From NCBI RefSeq assembly GCF_025567465.1, contig NZ_JAOQKI010000004.1:107846-171845 (forward strand): 64,000 nt of DNA, given 5' to 3'. The stretch is from Roseburia_C amylophila (GTDB lineage: Bacteria > Bacillota > Clostridia > Lachnospirales > Lachnospiraceae). Of this stretch, positions 26,072-33,848 are shown one piece after another (the first letter of the stretch is position 1; the number at the start of each line of letters is the position of its first letter). A program made the position numbers and the translations under genes. Under the pieces are notes generated by a model that was given only the letters and a program-made list of their open reading frames with translations, was not told the DNA's origin and ran no database searches.

Positions 26072-27559
26072 ATGGAAAATTTTAATACAGGCACTTATGA
26101 TATGTATAAAGATATCAGTGCAAGGACAAATGGGGAAATTTACATAGGTGTGATTGGAGCTGTGCGGACCGGAAAGTCATCTTTTATCAAACGTTTCATG
26201 GAGCTGATGGTACTTCCGTTTATGGAGGATGAAAACAGCCGCCAGCGTGCGGTGGATGAAATGCCACAGGCGGCCCAGGGAAAAACCATTATGACAACAG
26301 AGCCGAAGTTTATTCCAAAAGATGCTGCAAAAATCCGGCTGGGCGAAGATACCGAAGTAAAAGTGAGGCTGATTGACTGTGTGGGTTATATGGTAGAGGG
26401 TGCCACCGGACATCTGGAAAATGGCGTGGAGCGAATGGTAAAGACGCCTTGGTTTGAAGAGGAAATTCCTTTTACAAAGGCGGCGGAGGTCGGGACCAGA
26501 AAGGTTATTAATGACCATGCAACCATTGGAATTGTAGTAACTGCAGATGGCAGTTTCACAGATATCCCGCGGGAGAATTATGTGAAAGGTGAGGAAGAAA
26601 CCATAAAAGAGCTGCAGAGAATCGGAAAACCCTTTGTTATGGTACTGAATTCCGTAAAACCATACAGCGAGGAAACGGCACAACTGGCAAAAGAATTAGA
26701 AGAAAAATATGAAGTCAGTGTATTTCCACTGAATTGTGAGCAGCTTCGAAAAGAAGATGTCTATGCAGTGCTGAAGGGTATCCTCTATGAATTCCCGGTT
26801 GTGAAGATGAATTTCTTTCTTCCGAAATGGGTAGAAATGTTGGAAATGAGTCATCCAATCAAAGAAAATGTGGTTGCAAATGCTGGGGAAATGCTGTCGG
26901 AAGTAACACTGATAAAAGATTTGATGGATTACAAGATGGCTCCGGAGGGAGATTACATTTCCAATATGATGATGCAGGCAGTGAATCTGGAAAATGGCAC
27001 AGCAGATATCCGGCTGGATATTGCAGATCAGTATTATTATGAAAATATCAGTGAACTGACCGGAACAGAAGTGACCGGGGAATACCAGCTTATTTCCATG
27101 ATAAAGGAGCTTTCTGAGAAACGTAAGGAATATGAGAAAGTAGCGGATGCGGTACAATCGGTAGAAATGAAAGGATATGGAGTGGTGAGTCCGAAGCTTT
27201 CAGATATTAAAATGGATGATCCGGTGCTGATTAAACATGGTAATAAATTCGGCGTAAAAATTAAGGCAGTAGCACCGTCTGTTCATATGATCCGGGCAAA
27301 TATTGAAACGGAGATTGCACCGATTGTAGGAAGTGAAGAGCAGGCAAACGACCTGATTCATTATATCAAAGAGGGACAGAGCACAGAAGATGGAGTCTGG
27401 GGAACCAGCATTTTTGGAAAATCCATTGGAGAACTGATGGAAGACGGTATCCGCAGCAAAATCAGCATGATGGATGATGAAAGCCAGATGAAGCTGCAGG
27501 ATACCATGCAGAAAGTTGTAAATGATAATAATGGCGGATTAGTCTGTATTATTATTTAA
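26072..27559 (+). CDS. spoIVA: Stage IV sporulation protein A
   Basis: SpoIVA is the ATPase that polymerises on the forespore surface as the base of the spore coat. The 495-residue protein is full length: the TRAFAC-type Walker A GAVRTGKSSF with K35, TIMTTEPKFIP, LIDCVGYMVEGATGH, NDHATIGIVVTADGS, and the conserved C-terminus ending in hydrophobic VCIII, the segment used for membrane anchoring with SpoVM. AGGAGG precedes the ATG within a hairpin. The last 21 bp overlap the 3' end of the reverse-strand AraC gene. Confidence 0.97.
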   Translation: MENFNTGTYDMYKDISARTNGEIYIGVIGAVRTGKSSFIKRFMELMVLPFMEDENSRQRAVDEMPQAAQGKTIMTTEPKFIPKDAAKIRLGEDTEVKVRLIDCVGYMVEGATGHLENGVERMVKTPWFEEEIPFTKAAEVGTRKVINDHATIGIVVTADGSFTDIPRENYVKGEEETIKELQRIGKPFVMVLNSVKPYSEETAQLAKELEEKYEVSVFPLNCEQLRKEDVYAVLKGILYEFPVVKMNFFLPKWVEMLEMSHPIKENVVANAGEMLSEVTLIKDLMDYKMAPEGDYISNMMMQAVNLENGTADIRLDIADQYYYENISELTGTEVTGEYQLISMIKELSEKRKEYEKVADAVQSVEMKGYGVVSPKLSDIKMDDPVLIKHGNKFGVKIKAVAPSVHMIRANIETEIAPIVGSEEQANDLIHYIKEGQSTEDGVWGTSIFGKSIGELMEDGIRSKISMMDDESQMKLQDTMQKVVNDNNGGLVCIII

Positions 27560-28381
27560 GGATGTAAGCCGGTAATCCCGGGGCGATATTCCTTTCAGCT
27601 TGTGGAACGTCTTGGAAAAATGCAGCCCATTGTCAAAGCCTACGGAATTAGCTACAGCAGTAATGGATAGGCTGGAGTGTTCTAAGAGATAGCATGCCTG
27701 TTTTAAACGAAACTGGGTCAGATAATTTTTCGGCGACTGACCCAGTATGGTTTCAAAGGAGCGGTACAGATGGCTCCGGCTTACGCCTACATAATCAGCA
27801 ATATCTTCTACGCGGATCGGGTAGGAATAGTTGGCGGAAATATAGGCAATTCCTTTCTGGACATAGTTGCTGGAACTGTTATACTGTTCATTATTGCTGG
27901 CATGTTTCATAAAAAGAGCCAGCGTCTGATAGAGTCGTCCGGTCATTTCTACAGAATCCATGAAATCATTCCCGCGGGCTTCATAGATACCGAGAAGGTG
28001 TTCCCGGATAGATTCGGAAAGCGGCGTCTGGTGAATCAGTGGAAAGTCTCTGGAAAAATCTGTGGCATTCAAAATAATGGCAGCGTCACTGCCATTAAAG
28101 CCTACCCAGGCATATTCCCACGGGTCTTTTTCGTCTGCATAATAGGTGATTTCGGTCTGAGGGTAGACAAGGAAGGTATCTCCGGTGGAAAGGGCATAAA
28201 CTTTACCACCAACAGAATAATATCCTTTGCCGGATAGAATGTGATGAATCAGATAATGGTCACGGATTCCCGGTCCCCACTGGTAAAGAGGTTCACATTT
28301 CTGGAAACCGACATTATAGACGGAGAGGGAAACCAGTTCTTTTTTATTTACTTTATAAGAATTCTTATATTTTGGGTCCAT
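27539..28381 (-). CDS. AraC-family transcriptional regulator
   Basis: The 280-residue regulator has an N-terminal cupin sensor domain (about residues 25-110, with RDHYLIHHILSGKGYY and DTFLVYPQTEITYY) and a C-terminal double helix-turn-helix (about residues 170-275, IRVEDIADYVGVSRSHLYRS and GFDNGLHFSKTFHKLKG). This is the layout of regulators of sugar utilisation. It is divergent from galE, with 184 bp between the two starts, so a role in galactose or galactoside control is possible but unproven. It overlaps the 3' end of spoIVA by 21 bp. Confidence 0.93.
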   Translation of the reverse strand: MDPKYKNSYKVNKKELVSLSVYNVGFQKCEPLYQWGPGIRDHYLIHHILSGKGYYSVGGKVYALSTGDTFLVYPQTEITYYADEKDPWEYAWVGFNGSDAAIILNATDFSRDFPLIHQTPLSESIREHLLGIYEARGNDFMDSVEMTGRLYQTLALFMKHASNNEQYNSSSNYVQKGIAYISANYSYPIRVEDIADYVGVSRSHLYRSFETILGQSPKNYLTQFRLKQACYLLEHSSLSITAVANSVGFDNGLHFSKTFHKLKGISPRDYRLTSLNNNTD

Positions 28382-28565
28382 CGTATGCCTCCCTTCTGGA
28401 ATTTGCAGATAGATTATAGATATATTATAGAGGCTGACCTTTGCAGATGCAACAAAAATACATATTGTTTATACAATAGATACTGTTCAAATACAGGAAT
28501 ATAAGGTATACTCTTATTTGTAAGGAACACGAAAATACATATTTTAGTACAAAGGAGTGGAGAAT

Positions 28566-29582
28566 ATGTCTATTTTAGTTACAGGTGGAGCAGGTTATAT
28601 CGGAAGTCATACCTGCGTGGAATTACAGCAGGCAGGCTATGACGTAGTAGTGCTGGATAATTTATCCAATGCCAGCGAAAAATCATTGGAGCGTGTAAAA
28701 GCGCTTACTGGAAAAGAAGTTACATTTTACCGTGGAGATATATTAGACCGTGATATCTTAAATGAAATCATGGAAAAAGAGAAGATTGACTGCTGCATTC
28801 ATTTTGCAGGATTAAAAGCAGTTGGAGAATCTGTGGTAAAGCCATGGGAATATTATAATAACAACATTGCAGGAACATTGACATTAGTAGATGTGATGCG
28901 CCAGCACGGCTGCAAGAATATTATCTTTTCTTCCTCCGCGACCGTATATGGTGATCCGGCACAGATTCCAATCACAGAGGAATGCCCGAAAGGACAGTGT
29001 ACCAATCCATATGGCTGGACGAAATCCATGTTAGAGCAGATTCTTATGGATATGCAGAAAGCTGATCCGGAATGGAATGTTATCTTATTAAGATATTTTA
29101 ACCCAATCGGAGCACATCAGAGCGGAACTATGGGAGAAAATCCGAATGGAATTCCGAACAATCTGATGCCATATATTACCCAGGTGGCAGTTGGAAAGTT
29201 AAAAGAACTTGGCGTATTTGGAAATGATTATGACACACCGGACGGAACCGGAGTAAGAGACTACATTCATGTAGTAGACCTGGCAAAGGGACATGTAAAG
29301 GCATTAAAGAAGATTGAGGAAAATGCCGGCTTAAGTATTTACAATCTTGGTACCGGACATGGTTATAGTGTACTTGATATTGTAAAGAATTTTGAAGAAG
29401 CAACAGGCGTAAAGATTCCTTATTCCATTAAGCCACGTCGTGCCGGCGACATTGCGACCTGTTATTGTGACCCTTCAAAGGCAGAGCGGGAGCTTGGCTG
29501 GAAAGCAGAGTTTGGCATTCGCGAAATGTGTGCCGATTCCTGGAGATGGCAGAAGAATAATCCGAATGGATATGAGGACTAG
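28566..29582 (+). CDS. galE: UDP-glucose 4-epimerase GalE
   Basis: GalE interconverts UDP-glucose and UDP-galactose with NAD+. The start at 28566 is preferred over 28557, because AAGGAG at about 28552 overlaps the earlier ATG but is well spaced for this one. The 338-residue protein has the Rossmann motif GGAGYIGSH, FSSSATVYG with the catalytic serine and NPYGWTK with the Tyr-x3-Lys pair, then LRYFNPIGAH and RDYIHVVDLA. It ends about 85 bp before tRNA-Glu. No other Leloir gene is adjacent. Confidence 0.96.
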   Translation: MSILVTGGAGYIGSHTCVELQQAGYDVVVLDNLSNASEKSLERVKALTGKEVTFYRGDILDRDILNEIMEKEKIDCCIHFAGLKAVGESVVKPWEYYNNNIAGTLTLVDVMRQHGCKNIIFSSSATVYGDPAQIPITEECPKGQCTNPYGWTKSMLEQILMDMQKADPEWNVILLRYFNPIGAHQSGTMGENPNGIPNNLMPYITQVAVGKLKELGVFGNDYDTPDGTGVRDYIHVVDLAKGHVKALKKIEENAGLSIYNLGTGHGYSVLDIVKNFEEATGVKIPYSIKPRRAGDIATCYCDPSKAERELGWKAEFGIREMCADSWRWQKNNPNGYED

Positions 29583-29626
29583 AAAGAAGCTGAAGAAAAA
29601 AATTGCAAAAAAATTAAAAAAAGTGC

Positions 29627-29655
29627 TTGCAATTTAGAGGGCGTCGTGTTATAGT
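29627..29655 (+). promoter_or_regulatory. Sigma-A promoter for tRNA-Glu
   Basis: TTGCAA (29627-29632), a 17-bp spacer and TATAGT (29650-29655) lie about 11 bp before the mature tRNA. Confidence 0.75.
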
Positions 29656-29666
29656 ATCACTTGTCC

Positions 29667-29738
29667 GGTTCATTGGTCAAGCGGTTAAGACGCCGCCCTC
29701 TCACGGCGGAAACAGGGGTTCGATTCCCCTATGAACTG
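29667..29738 (+). tRNA. tRNA-Glu, anticodon CTC
   Basis: The 72-nt cloverleaf is complete. The acceptor stem is GGTTCAT with ATGAACT (first pair G-T), the anticodon stem is CCGCC with GGCGG around the loop CTCTCAC (anticodon CTC, reading GAG), and the T arm is GGGGTTCGATTCCCC. The 3' CCA is not encoded. It has its own promoter and terminator and stands alone, not in a tRNA array. Confidence 0.95.
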
Positions 29739-29775
29739 CTCACTATTAATAATTTAATAGCCCAACCCATAGAAG

Positions 29776-29812
29776 ATGCTGAAAGCCAGATAATGGTTTT
29801 ACAGCATTTTTT
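29776..29812 (+). terminator. Intrinsic terminator behind tRNA-Glu
   Basis: ATGCTGAAAGCC (29776-29787) pairs with GGTTTT and CAGCAT (29795-29807) with one bulged A, followed by six T. The second 92-bp repeat begins five bases later. Confidence 0.8.
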
Positions 29813-29816
29813 ATTT

Positions 29817-29908
29817 ATGCGAGTAGCGAGAAAAATCGCATGCTTGCATGTATATTTGGCAAGCACTGCGATAACTCGAGAAACTCGCAAAGTTTGTATC
29901 TCGTAGTT
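29817..29908. repeat. 92-bp dispersed structured repeat, copy 2
   Basis: This copy matches 16211-16302 with about nine mismatches and no gaps. The same 5' hairpin (ATGCGA..TCGCAT) and 3' hairpin are kept. It lies just behind the tRNA-Glu terminator and about 40 bp before the point where pullulanase homology begins. Confidence 0.87.
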
Positions 29909-29949
29909 GTTCTAAAAAGCCTTAAAAATACATTACTAAAAGTGCGAGG

Positions 29950-31452
29950 TATACACATTTACATTTACTTCCGTTTTATGATTATGGTTCCGTAGATGAA
30001 ACAAAGCTGGATACACCGCAGTTTAACTGGGGATATGATCCGGTCAACTACAACGTACCGGAAGGCTCTTATTCCACGGATCCATATCATGGAGAAGTCC
30101 GGGTGAAAGAAGCTAAAGAAATGGTAAAGACATTACATGATAACGATATCAGTGTCGTTATGGACGTGGTTTACAATCATGTATACAATGCAGGAGAATT
30201 CTGTTTTAACGTAATTGTGCCGGAGTATTTCTCAAGAGTAAATGATAATGGGACTTATTCTAATGGTTCCGGCTGTGGAAATGACACAGCATCCGAGCGT
30301 TCCATGGTGAAGAAATATATTGTGGACTCTGTGAAATACTGGGCAGATGAATATCATATTGATGGCTTCCGTTTTGACCTGGTAGGACTTTTGGATACGG
30401 AAACCATGAACGAGGTAATCGAGAAAGTGCACAAAGACCACCCGGATGTTATCTTCTACGGAGAAGGATGGTCGATGCAGACAAGCCTTACCAAAGAAGG
30501 ATATTCCATGACAACACAGACCAATTCCACAGAAGTACCGGAAATGGCTTTTTTCAGTGATACTTTAAGAGATTTGTTAAAAGGAAATACATTTTCAACT
30601 ACAGAAAAGGGTTTTGTATCCGGAGCAAATGGCAAAGAGAAGACCTTGCAGAAATGCTTTATGGGATTATCACCGGAATGGTGTACTACACCTTCCCAGT
30701 CCGTTAACTACGCATCCTGTCACGATAATCTTTCCCTGATGGATCGTATTATCCGTTCTACTCCGGAAGCTTCCGTGGAGGAGCGAATCCGCATGAACAA
30801 TCTTGCAGCAGCCATTTATATGATTGCAGAGGGTGTTCCGTTTATGCAGGCAGGAGAAGAATTCTTAAGAAGCAAAGTGAAAGCAGATGGTGGTCTAGAT
30901 GAAAACAGCTACGCCTCACCAGATTCAGTAAACAGCTTAAAATGGAGCAATCTGGAAGATGAACAGTATCAGAATGTTTTCCAGTATTATAAAGGACTGA
31001 TTGCATTCCGTAAGGCACATCCGGTGCTTCGCCTTGACAATGCAGAGGATGTAAAAGCACATGTGACTCCGGTAGAAGATTTAGATGATAATGTAGTAGC
31101 GTTTGCAATTACCGGTGATGTTGACGGAGAGACAGCAGATGGAATGTATGTGATCTTCAATGCCAATAATGAGAAAAAAGAAGTAACTCTTCCGGAAGGA
31201 AACTGGAATGTATGCATTAATGATACCTTAGCAGGAACAGATACGATTGAAACAATTTCTGGAACAGCAGAAGTAGCACCGGTTTCTGCATTGATTTTAG
31301 TAAAAGGTGATGGAAACGGCAGCACAGCAGTAGCATCTGCAGGAACATTACCAGCATGGATGGCATATGTATTTACAATTCTGGTTGCCGTAGTGATTGG
31401 AGCATGTTCTGTCTGGTCACAGAAAAAGGCAGGAAAAGCCGGCAGAAAGTAG
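29950..31452 (+). pseudogene. Pullulanase (GH13) remnant lacking its 5' part
   Basis: From about 29953 the frame reads like the middle of a type I pullulanase: THLHLLPF, FNWGYDPVNYNVPEGSYSTDP, MDVVYNHVYN (region I), GFRFDLVGL (region II, nucleophile Asp), YGEGW (acid/base Glu) and NYASCHDN (region IV). It ends with a membrane anchor (AWMAYVFTILVAVVIGA) and a basic tail, so the intact enzyme was surface-bound. A stop codon at 29923 precedes the homology; there is no ribosome binding site, no signal peptide, and the N-terminal modules and first barrel strand are absent. The first possible start, GTG at 30103, would yield an incomplete catalytic barrel. The rest is intact, so the loss looks recent. 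Confidence 0.85.
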
Positions 31453-31471
31453 ATAATTTGGAAATAAAATC

Positions 31472-31551
31472 TTGCAATTTAAGAAAATAGTGCTATAATA
31501 ATACAGTACATGATGATTTAGGCTTTGAGAGTGGGCGTTGCGTCCACTCTC
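31472..31551 (+). promoter_or_regulatory. Promoter and leader hairpin of the rimP-nusA-infB operon
   Basis: TTGCAA (31472-31477), a 16-bp spacer and TATAAT (31494-31499) form a good promoter. Bases 31527-31551 then form a 10-bp hairpin, GAGAGTGGGC with GTCCACTCTC and loop GTTGC. A hairpin of this kind is recurrent before rimP in Clostridia and may be a regulatory leader. Confidence 0.7.
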
Positions 31552-31596
31552 AATTCATGTTTAGAACAAAATTTAGACAGATGGAAAGGTGGTTAC

Positions 31597-32064
31597 ATGT
31601 CCAGAAAAGAAATTTATGAACAGAAGACAGAAAGCTTCATTCAGCCAATCGTTGATAAGTATCATTTTGAACTGGTAGATGTGGAATATGTCAAGGAAGG
31701 TTCCGACTGGTATTTACGGGCTTACATTGATAAGGAAGGCGGAATTACCGTCAATGACTGTGAGATGGTAGCACGGGAAATGAATGAGATTCTGGATCGG
31801 GAAGATTATGTGGAAGACTCTTACATTTTTGAAGTGAGTTCGCCGGGACTTGGCAGACCGTTGAAGAAAGAAAAGGACTATGTTCGTTCTATGGGAAAAG
31901 AAGTGGAGATACGTCTGTATCGTGCCATAGACCATGAAAAGGAATTTTGTGGAGTCTTAAGTGCATATGATGAGAATACCGTAACAATTGAAGACGAATC
32001 TTATGGACAGAAGGTATTTGATAAGAAGGATATTGCATTAATCCGTCTTGCCATCGATTTTTAA
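31597..32064 (+). CDS. rimP: Ribosome maturation factor RimP
   Basis: RimP is needed for 30S subunit maturation. The start at 31597 (MSRKEIYEQ) is chosen because AAAGGTGG lies before it; the frame is open further upstream but through the leader hairpin. The 155-residue protein has the N-terminal domain with FELVDVEYVKEGSDWYLR and YIDKEGGITVNDCE, then the conserved FEVSSPGLGRPLKKEKDY, and a small C-terminal beta domain. It is the first gene of the nusA-infB operon. Confidence 0.95.
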   Translation: MSRKEIYEQKTESFIQPIVDKYHFELVDVEYVKEGSDWYLRAYIDKEGGITVNDCEMVAREMNEILDREDYVEDSYIFEVSSPGLGRPLKKEKDYVRSMGKEVEIRLYRAIDHEKEFCGVLSAYDENTVTIEDESYGQKVFDKKDIALIRLAIDF

Positions 32065-32115
32065 TCATTAACATAGCATACAACTTAGAAAATAAGTATA
32101 TAGGAGGATAAAGAA

Positions 32116-33264
32116 ATGAATAACGAGTTGTTGGAAGCATTGACAATACTGGAACAGGAAAAAAATATCAGCAAAGAGACTTTACTTGAGGCAATTGAGA
32201 ATTCTCTGCTGACTGCATGCAAAAACCATTTTGGAAAGGCAGATAATATTAAAGTAAATATTGACCCGGAAACATGCGAGTTCCATGTGCTTGCTGAGAA
32301 GACCGTAGTGGAAAAAGTAGAAGATGATGTAACAGAAATCAGTCTTGCAAATGCGCGCATGATTGATTCTGAGTACAATCTTGGTGATGTGGTAAATGTA
32401 GAAGTTAAATCCAAAGAATTTGGACGTATTGCAACACAGAATGCAAAGAATGTAATTTTACAGAAGATTCGTGAGGAAGAAAGAAAAGCAATTTACAGCG
32501 AATATTACAGCATGGAAAAAGACGTTGTAACCGGAATTGTACAGAGATATGTTGGAAAAAATATTTCCATTAATCTTGGTAAAGCAGATGCCATTCTTAC
32601 TGAAAATGAGCAGGTAAAGGGAGAGGTATTCAAACCGACCGAACGTATCAAGGTATATATCCTGGAAGTAAAATCTACACCAAAGGGACCAAAGATTATG
32701 GTTTCAAGAACCCATCCGGAATTAGTAAAACGTCTGTTTGAATCAGAAGTTACTGAAGTAAAAGATGGTATTGTAGAAATTAAGAGTATTGCCCGTGAAG
32801 CAGGAAGCAGAACCAAGATTGCTGTTTACTCCAATGACCCTGATGTGGATCCGGTAGGAGCTTGTGTAGGTATGAACGGAGCCAGGGTAAATGCTATCGT
32901 AAGTGAATTACGCGGTGAGAAAATTGATATCATTAACTGGAATGAGAATCCTGCTATGTTAATCGAGAACGCATTAAGCCCAGCAAAAGTTATTTCCGTA
33001 ATCGCAGATGGCGAAGAGAAGAGCGCAAAGGTTGTTGTTCCGGATTATCAGTTGTCACTTGCTATCGGTAAAGAAGGACAGAATGCAAGACTTGCTGCAA
33101 GACTGACCGGATTCAAGATTGATATCAAGAGTGAGACACAGGCAAGAGAGTCCGGTGAATTTATGGATTATGAAAATGATTACGAGGACTATGATGAGGA
33201 GTATGAAGAAGGTTATGAAGAAGAAAACACAGGAGATGGTGAGTTCATAGATGGCAACGAATAA
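32116..33264 (+). CDS. nusA: Transcription termination/antitermination factor NusA
   Basis: NusA binds RNA polymerase and modulates pausing and termination. The 382-residue protein has the N-terminal polymerase-binding domain, an S1 domain (about residues 135-200), and two KH domains with GACVGMNGARVNAI and AIGKEGQNARLAARL. It lacks the C-terminal repeats of proteobacterial NusA and instead ends in a very acidic Asp/Glu/Tyr-rich tail from about residue 350. AGGAGG precedes the ATG. The 3' end overlaps ylxR by 14 bp. Confidence 0.97.
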   Translation: MNNELLEALTILEQEKNISKETLLEAIENSLLTACKNHFGKADNIKVNIDPETCEFHVLAEKTVVEKVEDDVTEISLANARMIDSEYNLGDVVNVEVKSKEFGRIATQNAKNVILQKIREEERKAIYSEYYSMEKDVVTGIVQRYVGKNISINLGKADAILTENEQVKGEVFKPTERIKVYILEVKSTPKGPKIMVSRTHPELVKRLFESEVTEVKDGIVEIKSIAREAGSRTKIAVYSNDPDVDPVGACVGMNGARVNAIVSELRGEKIDIINWNENPAMLIENALSPAKVISVIADGEEKSAKVVVPDYQLSLAIGKEGQNARLAARLTGFKIDIKSETQARESGEFMDYENDYEDYDEEYEEGYEEENTGDGEFIDGNE

Positions 33265-33529
33265 GAAGATTCCTATGCGGAAATGTGTAGGATGCCAGGA
33301 AATGAAAAGCAAGAAAGAATTGATTCGGATTATTCATACGCCGGAAGATGAACTTGTAGTGGACTCCACTGGAAGGAAGAATGGAAGAGGCGCATATATC
33401 TGTCCGAATATGGATTGCTTTTTGGCAGCAAAAAAGACAAAGGGCTTGGAAAGATCTTTGAAAATGGCGATTCCGGAAGAAATATATGAGGAGTTGCAAA
33501 AGGAGATGCAGAATATTGAAACAAGATAA
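33251..33529 (+). CDS. ylxR: YlxR family RNA-binding protein (DUF448; RnpM)
   Basis: The 92-residue basic protein has the family motifs RKCVGCQEM at residues 10-18, LVVDSTGRKNGRGAYIC and CFLAAKK. YlxR binds RNA and has been linked to RNase P regulation in Bacillus. It overlaps nusA by 14 bp and the next gene by 14 bp, which suggests coupled translation in the operon. Confidence 0.92.
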   Translation: MATNKKIPMRKCVGCQEMKSKKELIRIIHTPEDELVVDSTGRKNGRGAYICPNMDCFLAAKKTKGLERSLKMAIPEEIYEELQKEMQNIETR

Positions 33530-33833
33530 GGTGTTATCCATGCTTGGACTTTCTGCCAAGGCAGGAAATGTTGCAAGCGGAGAATTTTCAACAGAGAAAG
33601 CGGTAAAAGAAGGAAAGGCTCATCTGGTCATTGTCGCAGGAGATGCTTCAGATAATACGAAGAAACATTTCCGTGATATGTGCAGCTTTTATGAAGTGCC
33701 ATTTTATGCTTATGCTGATAAAGAGAGTCTCGGACATCATATTGGAAAAGAATTTCGGGCATCATTGGCAGTTACCAACGAAGGTCTTGCCAAAGCCGTC
33801 ATAAAGCAATTGAAACTGTTAACAACTGAATAA
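33516..33833 (+). CDS. ylxQ: L7Ae/L30e-family ribosomal protein YlxQ
   Basis: The 105-residue protein has the L7Ae/L30e fold: LSMLGLSAKAGNVASG, HLVIVAGDASDNTKKHF and YADKESLGHHIGKEFRA. The preferred start is the TTG at 33516, because AAAGGAG is well placed before it and the resulting N-terminus (KQDKVLSML) matches family length. An ATG ten codons upstream lies in ylxR coding sequence. Family members bind kink-turn RNA. It lies between ylxR and infB, the standard order. Confidence 0.9.
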   Translation: MKQDKVLSMLGLSAKAGNVASGEFSTEKAVKEGKAHLVIVAGDASDNTKKHFRDMCSFYEVPFYAYADKESLGHHIGKEFRASLAVTNEGLAKAVIKQLKLLTTE

Positions 33834-33848
33834 CGGAGGTAGTTATAT

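Noticed and set aside
29667..29950. Integration site of a mobile element at tRNA-Glu
   Set aside because: No integrase, no direct repeat of the tRNA 3' end and no foreign genes follow; only the short repeat and the pullulanase remnant are present.
31525..31596. N-terminally extended RimP starting at 31525
   Set aside because: The extension is encoded by the leader hairpin and lacks a ribosome binding site; the ATG at 31597 has one and gives the family's normal length.
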